Below, piece after piece: positions 1-7,079 of a DNA stretch of 14,771 bases (position 1 is its first letter; the number at the start of each line of letters is the position of its first letter). The position numbers and the translations under genes were made by a program. This DNA comes from Pseudomonadota bacterium. GTDB taxonomy: Bacteria > Pseudomonadota > Gammaproteobacteria > Xanthomonadales > Xanthomonadaceae. The DNA lies in the NCBI GenBank assembly GCA_023392975.1, contig JAEWNA010000084.1:1-14771 (forward strand). Direction: 5' to 3'. Under the pieces are notes generated by a model. It was not told the origin of the DNA. It did not search any database and was given only the letters and a program-made list of their open reading frames with translations.

Positions 1-1
1 G

Positions 2-100
2 GCGCGCAGCCGCGAAGTGGTGCAGCAGGACGAACTCGCGCGCCGGCGCGCCGAGATCGTGGAGCTGCGGCAGAAGCTGGGCATGGAGGCCGCGCCATGA
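2..100 (+). CDS. 3' end of a charged helical protein, cut by the window edge
   Basis: An open frame enters from the left edge and ends at TGA 98-100. Its last 32 residues are rich in Arg, Glu, Gln and Ala (ending ELRQKLGMEAAP) and look like an amphipathic helix or coiled coil. The stop overlaps the ATG of the next gene as ATGA, so the two are probably translationally coupled and functionally linked. Pairs of this kind in xanthomonads often involve DUF4398 envelope proteins, but too little remains here to name a family. The coding reading is supported by the tight junction and the similar composition of the next protein. Confidence 0.6.
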   Translation, partial: ARSREVVQQDELARRRAEIVELRQKLGMEAAP

Positions 101-777
101 GCGCCCGCCGCCGTGGCATCGCCGGCGCGCTGCTCGCGTTCGCGCTGGCGACGCCGGTCGCCGCCTCTGCCGCCGGGCCGGATCCGGAGGTCGTCGCGCT
201 GACCCGGCGTCTGCAGGCGCTGGACACCGACCCGCAGCGCAACCCTTTCGCCGCTTACGAGCGCCTGCAGGCGCGGCAGGCGCTGCAGCAGCTGGACGGC
301 GCCAAGCGCAAGCTGCGGCCGCTCGCGCTGGAGATCGCCCGCATGCGGGTGGAGACCGCCGAGATCGCCGCCCGTACCGAGGCCGGCCGCGGCGAGCTGC
401 AGCGGATGGAGACCGAGCGCAACGAACTGCTGGTCGAGGCCAGTCGCCGCGACGCCGAACGCGCCCGGGCCGAGGCCGAGCGGCTGCGGGTCGAGGCGCA
501 GATCCAGGCCGAGGAGGCCGAGCGCCTGCGTGCGGAGGTCGAGGCCGAGGCCCGCAACCGCCAGGAAGCCGAAGGCCTGCTCGACACCCTGGCCGCCGGC
601 GAGACCGAAAAACTGCGTCTGGCCAAGGAGCGCGAGGCCGAACTGGCGCGTCAGGAAGCCGCGCTCAATGCCGGGCAGCCGGCCCCGAAGGCCGGTGCGC
701 CGGCGAAGCCCAAACCGAAGCCGAAACCTCGCGCCAAGCCCGCGGCGTCGACGAAGCCGAAGCCTCCGTCGCGCTGA
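97..777 (+). CDS. Secreted coiled-coil protein with Lys/Pro-rich tail, function unknown
   Basis: This 226-residue protein starts with a signal-peptide-like segment: basic residues MSARRR, a hydrophobic stretch to about residue 22, and a likely cleavage after the Ala-rich ASAA near residue 26. From about 30 to 190 it is almost continuous helix rich in Glu, Arg, Ala and Gln with heptad-like spacing, so a periplasmic coiled coil is likely. The last 30 residues are a Pro-Lys repeat (KPKPKPKP and similar), strongly basic and probably extended, which could touch peptidoglycan, LPS phosphates or another anionic surface. The ATG overlaps the preceding stop, which decides the start. It may be a partner of a DUF4398/OmpA-type envelope protein encoded upstream, but I do not recognise a named family and assign no function. 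Confidence 0.8.
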   Translation: MSARRRGIAGALLAFALATPVAASAAGPDPEVVALTRRLQALDTDPQRNPFAAYERLQARQALQQLDGAKRKLRPLALEIARMRVETAEIAARTEAGRGELQRMETERNELLVEASRRDAERARAEAERLRVEAQIQAEEAERLRAEVEAEARNRQEAEGLLDTLAAGETEKLRLAKEREAELARQEAALNAGQPAPKAGAPAKPKPKPKPRAKPAASTKPKPPSR

Positions 778-899
778 TCGATTTCCCCGGAAAGTTCTTT
801 CAGGTCAATGGCTTTCGTGGCCTTGACCGGCGCGATGACGGGCGCCCGTGCCATCGGCTGAACTCCCCGACGAGTGCGCTTGCCGGCCGGCGACGGGAG

Positions 900-1104
900 G
901 AGTAGGGTCGGAAGTCCGGGAGCCTGTCCACTCCCGGAGGAGCCGCGGATCCCAGATGTTCCCGCAAGACGCCAGCCAGGAGCAGGCCGCCGCAAGCCAG
1001 GCGGTCGCGGGCGCCCCCGAGCGGGGTGTCCGCAGCGCAGTGCCAACCGCTGGTCCGCAGGTCTCCCCCATCGCGCCCCGTGCCTTCGCAGGCCGGGGCG
1101 TTTT
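900..1104 (+). ncRNA. Candidate structured small RNA or 3' UTR RNA
   Basis: Four consecutive local hairpins are visible: 915-922 with 931-938 (8 bp, 8-base loop); 961-965 with 1007-1011 enclosing 987-991 with 1000-1004; 1015-1018 with 1023-1026; and the terminator 1074-1100. A C-rich stretch TCTCCCCC (1062-1069) appears unpaired just before the terminator. Known Xanthomonas small RNAs such as sX13 use C-rich loops against G-rich ribosome sites, which makes this suggestive only. No match to 6S, SRP, RNase P, tmRNA or a common riboswitch core could be recognised. The 5' end is a guess and no strong promoter is visible, so it could equally be a processed 3' UTR of the upstream gene. Confidence 0.3.
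1074..1104 (+). terminator. Rho-independent terminator-like hairpin
   Basis: CGCCCCG (1074-1080) pairs with CGGGGCG (1094-1100). The stem continues as TGC (1081-1083) with GCA (1088-1090) over a CTTC loop, leaving a 3-base bulge GGC. TTTT follows at 1101-1104. It would end transcription from the upstream gene or from a small RNA in this stretch, and it separates that unit from the next gene. Confidence 0.65.
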
Positions 1105-1223
1105 CGTGTCCGGCCGCCGCACGCGAGACGGCGGCCGTCTCCCCCCGTGTCGCTCGCCATTTGTCCACACCCCGGGTCCGGCCGCCGTGGCCGGGCCGAT
1201 CATTCCCTCGTGAGGAGGATTCC

Positions 1224-1442
1224 ATGTTCGAAGGGCAACCCCAGACCGAAGTCGAAGCGCTGATGAAGGCCAACACCGAGTTCCGCCAGCTCTACCAGCG
1301 CCACAAGGAGCTGGACAAGCAGGTGCTCGATGCCGAACTCGGCGTGCTGCCAATCGACGACAACCGGCTCGGCCAGATGAAGCGCGAGAAGCTCGCGGCG
1401 AAGGATCGCCTCCTCCGCATGTACGACGAACTGCACCACTGA
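1224..1442 (+). CDS. YdcH/DUF465 family small helical protein
   Basis: This 72-residue protein matches the usual length and layout of the YdcH/DUF465 family: two charged helices around a short turn, with the family-like N-terminal pattern of small acidic helix, FRQLYQRHKELDKQV, a turn at about residues 40-48, and the second-helix segment LKRxKLxAKDRL (here MKREKLAAKDRL). The family is widespread in Proteobacteria and has no settled function. The ATG at 1224 is preceded by a strong ribosome site, GAGGAGG at 1212-1218, with good spacing, so this start is preferred over longer in-frame options running into the terminator region. It stands alone, with a terminator hairpin upstream and a promoter for the next gene downstream. 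Confidence 0.88.
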   Translation: MFEGQPQTEVEALMKANTEFRQLYQRHKELDKQVLDAELGVLPIDDNRLGQMKREKLAAKDRLLRMYDELHH

Positions 1443-1453
1443 CGACGGTGCCA

Positions 1454-1502
1454 GGGCCCGGCCCTGCCGGGTCGGGCCCGCGGATGGCGGCGGGGCAGGG
1501 CC
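1454..1502 (+). repeat. Overlapping, mutually exclusive inverted repeats
   Basis: GGGCCCG (1454-1460) pairs with CGGGCCC (1473-1479). With a G-U pair and CCC/GGG inside, it gives a continuous 11-bp stem over a TGCC loop. GGCCCTGCC (1460-1468) can instead pair with GGCAGGGCC (1494-1502). The two stems share bases and cannot form together. No T-run follows either one, so this is not a standard terminator. Confidence 0.6.
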
Positions 1503-1540
1503 CTGCGCCCGCCACCCGTCGTCGTCCGCTCCGGCGGCGA

Positions 1541-1549
1541 TGCGATAAT
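1541..1549 (+). promoter_or_regulatory. Extended -10 promoter for cystathionine beta-synthase
   Basis: TGCGATAAT is a close match to the extended -10 element (TGnTATAAT) and is an AT-rich island in very GC-rich surroundings. The -35 position (about 1521-1526, GTCGTC) is poor, as is usual when an extended -10 is present. Transcription would start near 1556, giving a leader of about 25 bases before the ATG at 1581. Confidence 0.5.
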
Positions 1550-1580
1550 CCGGCCTTTCCCTCTGCGAGCCGGTGCCGGC

Positions 1581-2981
<1,401 letters not shown>

Positions 2982-3019
2982 TCCCCGGTCCGTGCCGCGG
3001 CCGCCTTCGGGGGACGGTG

Positions 3020-3025
3020 TAAAAT
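3020..3025 (+). promoter_or_regulatory. Possible -10 box for metB
   Basis: TAAAAT, preceded directly by TG, is the only AT-rich hexamer in the 68-base gap before metB, about 25 bases upstream of its ATG. No -35 is visible at the expected distance, so the call is tentative. A strong ribosome site AAGGAG follows at 3038-3043. Confidence 0.4.
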
Positions 3026-3049
3026 CGCCGGTCCCTCAAGGAGAGCCCC

Positions 3050-4237
3050 ATGACCGAGCATGCCGCCGAGCCGTCCCCGGGCGTTCCCGCAGACTGGGGC
3101 CCTGGTACCCGGGCGATCCATGCGGGGCAGGCGCCGGATCCCTCGACCGGTGCGGTCATGCCGCCGATCTACGCGACCTCGACCTACGCGCAGTCCAGTC
3201 CCGGCGTGCACCAGGGGTTCGAGTATTCGCGCACCCACAACCCGACCCGCTTCGCCTACGAGCGCTGCGTGGCCGGGCTGGAAGGCGGCCGCCGCGGCTT
3301 CGCCTTCGCGTCCGGGCTGGCGGCCACGTCGACCATCCTCGAAACGCTGGACAGCGGCAGCCACGTCGTCTGCATGGACGACGTCTACGGCGGCACCTTC
3401 CGCCTGTTCGAACGCGTGCGCCGGCGCAGCGCCGGCCTCGATTTCAGCTTCGTCGACCTGACCGACCCGGCGGCGTTCGAGGCGGCGATCCGTCCGGAGA
3501 CGCGCATGGTCTGGGTCGAGACCCCGACCAACCCGATGCTCAAGATCGTCGACCTGCGCGCGGTGTCCGCGATCGCCAGGAAACACGGCCTGCGCATGGT
3601 GGTCGACAACACCTTCGCCTCGCCGATCCTGCAGCGGCCGCTGGAACACGGCGCCGACCTGGTCATGCATTCGGCGACCAAGTACCTCAACGGCCACTCC
3701 GACATGGTCGGCGGCATGGTCGTCGTCGGCGACGATACGGAACTCGCCGAGCAGATGGCCTTCCTGCAGAACTCGATCGGCGCGGTGCAGGGGCCGTTCG
3801 ACAGCTTCCTCGCCCTGCGCGGCCTCAAGACGCTGCACCTGCGCATGCGCGCGCACTGCGAGAACGCGCAGGCGCTGGCCGAATGGCTGCAGACGCACGC
3901 GGCGGTCGAACAGGTGATCTACCCCGGGCTGGCCGCGCATCCGCACCACGCGCTGGCCGCACGGCAGATGGACGGTTTCGGCGGCATCGTCTCGGTGCGG
4001 ATCAAGGGCGGTTACGCGGGCGCGCAGCGCTTCTGCGAGCGCACGGAGCTGTTCACGCTGGCCGAATCGCTGGGCGGCGTCGAAAGCCTCGTGAATCATC
4101 CGGCGGTGATGACCCATGCCTCGGTGCCGGTCGAGCGCCGCGCCGCGCTGGGCATCCACGACGACCTGGTCCGCCTGAGCGTCGGCGTCGAGACGCTGGA
4201 CGACCTGCGCCACGACCTCGCGCACGCGCTGGCCTGA
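3050..4237 (+). CDS. metB: Cystathionine gamma-lyase/gamma-synthase (Cys/Met PLP family)
   Basis: This 395-residue fold-type I PLP enzyme belongs to the Cys/Met metabolism family. Visible signatures are YSRTHNPTR (59-67, phosphate and substrate contacts), the aspartate in VVDNTFASP (184-192) and the PLP lysine K211 in HSATKYLNGHSD. The C-terminal SLGGVESLVNHP (340-351) is also typical. Members either make cystathionine from an activated homoserine plus cysteine or cleave cystathionine to cysteine, and sequence alone does not separate these well. The adjacent cystathionine beta-synthase favours the cleavage (reverse transsulfuration) role. The orthologue at the edge of Xanthomonas LPS loci is called metB, so that symbol is used. 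The start at 3050 is fixed by AAGGAG at 3038-3043. Only 8 bases separate its stop from wzm. Confidence 0.92.
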   Translation: MTEHAAEPSPGVPADWGPGTRAIHAGQAPDPSTGAVMPPIYATSTYAQSSPGVHQGFEYSRTHNPTRFAYERCVAGLEGGRRGFAFASGLAATSTILETLDSGSHVVCMDDVYGGTFRLFERVRRRSAGLDFSFVDLTDPAAFEAAIRPETRMVWVETPTNPMLKIVDLRAVSAIARKHGLRMVVDNTFASPILQRPLEHGADLVMHSATKYLNGHSDMVGGMVVVGDDTELAEQMAFLQNSIGAVQGPFDSFLALRGLKTLHLRMRAHCENAQALAEWLQTHAAVEQVIYPGLAAHPHHALAARQMDGFGGIVSVRIKGGYAGAQRFCERTELFTLAESLGGVESLVNHPAVMTHASVPVERRAALGIHDDLVRLSVGVETLDDLRHDLAHALA

Positions 4238-4245
4238 TCGACGGC

Positions 4246-5094
4246 ATGCAAGTCCGCCGCATGCATGCCTACGCGCCGCCGCCGTCGAGTCCGGTCAGCC
4301 TGCTGACCGGCGTCTGGCGCGAACGCCGGTTGATCGGTCACCTGATCCGGCGCGAAGTGCTGGGACGTTATCGCGGCTCGATCATGGGCGTGACCTGGTC
4401 GTTCCTGTATCCCGTGCTGATGCTGATGGTCTACACCTTCGTGTTCTCGGTGGTGTTCCAGGCCAAGTGGCCGGGCATGATGGAAGCCGGCGGCAAGACC
4501 CGTTTCGCGCTGTTGCTGTTCGTCGGCGTGATCGCGCACGGGCTCGTCGCCGAGGCGATCACGAAGGCGCCGATGCTGGTGATCGGCAACGCCAACTACG
4601 TCAAGAAGGTCGTCTTCCCGCTGGAAACGCTGGGCTGGAGCCTGGTCGGCTCGGCGGCGTTCCATGCCGGTGTGAGCCTGCTGATCCTGCTCGGCGCGAA
4701 GTGGCTGCTGGAAGGCTGGGTGCCATTGACCGCGCTGTGGCTGCCGGTGGTGCTGCTGCCGCTGGCGCTGATCGCGCTGGGCGCGGCCTGGCTGTTCTCG
4801 GCGCTGGGCGTGTTCATCCGCGACATCGCCCAGCTCACCGGCGTGTTCGCGACGGTGCTGATGTTCCTCTCGCCGGTGTTCTATCCGCTGGCGGCGCTGC
4901 CGGAGCGGTACCACGCATGGGTCATGCTCAACCCGCTGACGCTGGCGATCGAGCAGAGCCGCGCGGTGCTGTTCGCCGGCACGGCGCCCGACCCGCTGAT
5001 CCTGTTGCGCCTCTACGCCATCGGCGTGGTGTCCATGGCGCTGGGCTACTGGTGGTTCCAGACCTCGCGCCGGGGGTTCGCGGATGTCCTCTGA
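4246..5094 (+). CDS. wzm: Polysaccharide ABC exporter permease (Wzm)
   Basis: This 282-residue ABC-2 type membrane protein is the channel half of an O-antigen/capsule-type exporter. An amphipathic N-terminal part with LIRREVLGRYRGS (33-45) precedes about six membrane segments (roughly 51-71, 87-106, 132-152, 162-186, 198-215, 252-270). Family features include NANYVKKVVFPLE (115-127), FIRDIAQ (190-196) and SPVFYP (209-214). It flips undecaprenyl-linked polysaccharide across the inner membrane using ATP hydrolysed by Wzt. Two in-frame starts exist, 4246 and 4261, and neither has a good ribosome site. The first lies 8 bases after the metB stop, compatible with reinitiation, and was chosen with modest confidence. 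The 3' end overlaps wzt by 11 bases. Confidence 0.9.
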   Translation: MQVRRMHAYAPPPSSPVSLLTGVWRERRLIGHLIRREVLGRYRGSIMGVTWSFLYPVLMLMVYTFVFSVVFQAKWPGMMEAGGKTRFALLLFVGVIAHGLVAEAITKAPMLVIGNANYVKKVVFPLETLGWSLVGSAAFHAGVSLLILLGAKWLLEGWVPLTALWLPVVLLPLALIALGAAWLFSALGVFIRDIAQLTGVFATVLMFLSPVFYPLAALPERYHAWVMLNPLTLAIEQSRAVLFAGTAPDPLILLRLYAIGVVSMALGYWWFQTSRRGFADVL

Positions 5095-6454
5095 GCCGAC
5101 CTCGTCCGCGGCGACGACGCAGGGCGCCACCACGGCGATCTCGGTGTCCGCCGTCAGCAAGTGCTACCCGCTCTACGAACGGCCGGAAAACCGGCTCAAG
5201 CAGGCGATCGTGCCGCGGCTGCAGTGTGCCGTCGGCATGGCGCCGGCGCGGTTTTTCCGCGAGTCCTGGGCGCTCCGCGACGTGTCGTTCGAGGTCGCCC
5301 GCGGCGAGACCGTGGGCATCATCGGCCGGAACGGTTCGGGCAAGTCGACCCTGCTGCAGGTCATCTGCGGCACGCTGACGCCGACCGGCGGCCGGGTCGC
5401 GGTCGACGGGCGGATCGGCGCGCTGCTGGAACTGGGCAGCGGCTTCAATCCGGAGTTCACCGGACGCGAGAACGTGCACATGAACGCGGCGATCCTCGGC
5501 ATGGGGCCGGAGGAGATCGCCGCGAAGTACGACGCCATCGTCGAATTCGCCGACATCGGCGAGTTCATCGACCAGCCGGTCAAGACCTACTCCAGTGGCA
5601 TGTACGTGCGCCTGGCGTTCGCGGTGATCGCGCACGCCGACGCCGACTTGCTGGTGGTGGACGAGGCGTTGTCGGTGGGCGACGTGTTCTTCGCCCAGAA
5701 ATGCATGCGGTTCCTGCGCGAATTCCAGAAGCGCGGCACGGTGCTGTTCGTCAGCCACAGCGCCGCCGCGATCGTGAACCTCTGCGATCGCGCGATCTGG
5801 CTGGATCGCGGACGGGTGGCGCTGGACGGACCGGCCAAGGCCGTGTGCGAGGCGTACCACGCGAATTTCTACGGACACGCTGCCGCGGCGCCTTCGGTCG
5901 CCCGCCCATCGGTCCCGGCGCCGGTGGACGAGGACGCGGGCGATCCGGCGCTGGACGAGAGCCTGACCCGGGTCTTCCGCTTCGATCCGGAGCGGGCCGG
6001 CTTCGGCGATGGCCGGGCGACGGTCCGGAGCGTGCGGTTTGAGGATGCCTCCGGCAAGGCGCTGAGTCAGGTGGCCGGTGGCGAACTCGTCCGTCTCGTC
6101 GTCGAGGCGCGTGCCGCCGGCGTCCTGGAAAGCCCCATCGTCGGCTTCTTCCTCAAGGACAAGCTCGGCCAGCAATTGTTCGGGAAGAACACCTGGCGCG
6201 ACGATCGCGCCGCCCCGCCGGTCGAGGCCGGGGGCGAGATTCGCGCGCAGTTCGAATTCCGGATGCCCTACTTGCCGCGCGGACGTTACACGGTGGACGT
6301 GGCGCTGGCCGACGGCACCCACCTGGAGCATGTCCAGGCCGCCTGGATCTACGACGCGGTGGTGCTCGAGTCGGTGACCAGCACCGTCTCGACCGGCCTC
6401 GTCGGCCTGCCGTTCCGTTCCGTTACGCTGGAAACCCGGGACGGCCGCGGCTGA
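5084..6454 (+). CDS. wzt: Polysaccharide ABC exporter ATPase with carbohydrate-binding domain (Wzt)
   Basis: This 456-residue protein has an ATPase domain at about 18-262: Walker A GRNGSGKST (81-89), signature YSSGMYVRLAFA (169-180), Walker B LLVVDEALSVGD (189-200) and switch histidine H225. A Pro/Ala/Asp-rich linker (about 265-292) leads to a C-terminal beta-rich domain (about 295-450) of the Wzt_C type. In E. coli O8/O9a this extra domain binds the methylated or otherwise capped non-reducing end of the finished chain and licenses export. Its presence therefore predicts a chain-terminating enzyme nearby, and three methyltransferase genes follow. The ATG at 5084 overlaps the end of wzm by 11 bases and has a G-run (5072-5076) as a possible ribosome site. 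It works at the cytoplasmic face with Wzm. Confidence 0.93.
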   Translation: MSSEPTSSAATTQGATTAISVSAVSKCYPLYERPENRLKQAIVPRLQCAVGMAPARFFRESWALRDVSFEVARGETVGIIGRNGSGKSTLLQVICGTLTPTGGRVAVDGRIGALLELGSGFNPEFTGRENVHMNAAILGMGPEEIAAKYDAIVEFADIGEFIDQPVKTYSSGMYVRLAFAVIAHADADLLVVDEALSVGDVFFAQKCMRFLREFQKRGTVLFVSHSAAAIVNLCDRAIWLDRGRVALDGPAKAVCEAYHANFYGHAAAAPSVARPSVPAPVDEDAGDPALDESLTRVFRFDPERAGFGDGRATVRSVRFEDASGKALSQVAGGELVRLVVEARAAGVLESPIVGFFLKDKLGQQLFGKNTWRDDRAAPPVEAGGEIRAQFEFRMPYLPRGRYTVDVALADGTHLEHVQAAWIYDAVVLESVTSTVSTGLVGLPFRSVTLETRDGRG

Positions 6455-6491
6455 CCGCCGCGCCGCCCGTTCCGTCCACACGAGGTTCCCC

Positions 6492-7079
6492 TTGCACGCC
6501 AGTTCCTACCAACACATGCAGCGGCTGGTCTCGACCTACCTCGACCGGGCGCATCCGCTCGCGGTGATCGACATCGGGTCGTACGACGTGAACGGCTCCT
6601 ATCGCACCCTGTTCGACGCGCCGGACTGGCGCTACACGGGCGTGGATCTGGAGGCGGGGCCGGGCGTGGACGTGGTGCTGTCCTCGCCGTATCGGCTGCC
6701 GTTCGCCAGCCGCAGCGTCGACGTCGTGATCTCGGGCCAGGCCTTCGAGCACGTCGAGTATTTCTGGATGACCTGGCTGGAGATGATCCGTGTGCTCAAG
6801 CCGGGCGGCCTGATCTTCCTGATCGCGCCCTCGCGCGGGCCGGAGCATCGCTATCCGCAGGACTGCTGGCGGTTCTATCCGGACGGCTATCGCGCGCTGG
6901 CGAAGTTCGGGCGCTGTGAACTGGTCGAGGTCGGCACCGACTGGCAGCCGCATGCCGATCCCGGCAGCGCGCCCTGGGGCGACACCGTCGGTGTGTTCCG
7001 CGGCACGCGGCTCGGTTGGCGCGACCGGCTGGCGCTGGCCTTCGCACGTCGCGCGCTGGGCGCGCAGGTGGGCGCATGA
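6492..7079 (+). CDS. Class I SAM-dependent methyltransferase, small
   Basis: This 195-residue protein carries a SAM-binding motif VIDIGSYDVNGSY (25-37), the second acidic strand GVDLEAGPGVDVV (50-62), and late Rossmann motifs FEHVEYFW (85-92) and VLKPGGLIFL (101-110), then PQDCWRFYPDG (122-132), which I recall from methyltransferases of surface-polysaccharide loci. The likely start is TTG 6492, with GAGG at 6482-6485 as ribosome site; an ATG at 6516 would drop eight N-terminal residues. The TTG start keeps an N-terminal helix (MHASSYQHM) that looks like part of the fold. It probably methylates a sugar residue or glycan end, but the acceptor cannot be read from the sequence. Its stop overlaps the next ATG (ATGA), suggesting coupled translation. 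Confidence 0.82.
   Translation: MHASSYQHMQRLVSTYLDRAHPLAVIDIGSYDVNGSYRTLFDAPDWRYTGVDLEAGPGVDVVLSSPYRLPFASRSVDVVISGQAFEHVEYFWMTWLEMIRVLKPGGLIFLIAPSRGPEHRYPQDCWRFYPDGYRALAKFGRCELVEVGTDWQPHADPGSAPWGDTVGVFRGTRLGWRDRLALAFARRALGAQVGA

Larger units (their letters stand above)
778..1223 (+). other. Gene-free stretch with several hairpins and an intrinsic terminator
   Basis: About 446 bases separate two genes. The frames open here encode low-complexity Arg/Pro/Ala sequence with no recognisable domain. The stretch contains a perfect 8-bp inverted repeat at 915-922/931-938 (TCCGGGAG/CTCCCGGA), a two-tier hairpin at 961-1011, a short C4/G4 hairpin at 1015-1026, and a terminator-like hairpin ending in TTTT at 1074-1104. 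A TTGACC hexamer at 823-828 resembles a -35 box, but no good -10 follows. The last 120 bases (1105-1223) hold only the leader and ribosome site of the next gene. Confidence 0.6.

Noticed and set aside
823..851. TTGACC as a -35 box for a promoter of the putative small RNA.
   Set aside because: No acceptable -10 sequence is found at 16-19 bases downstream.
950..1070. Short stretches reminiscent of 6S RNA (AGATGTTC, GCAAG) and of a cobalamin riboswitch box (AGCCAGGA).
   Set aside because: The order and spacing do not fit either family, the rest of the conserved core is missing, and the gene context for 6S (zapA and the folate cyclo-ligase gene) is absent.
848..1213. 121-residue plus-strand open frame in the gene-free stretch.
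   Set aside because: It runs through a terminator hairpin, has no ribosome site and no recognisable domain.
2992..4245. The wzm reading frame stays open upstream through all of metB, which could suggest a 700-residue fused protein.
   Set aside because: The translated part is Arg/Pro-rich low-complexity sequence out of frame with a clear metB; wzm homology begins only after 4246.
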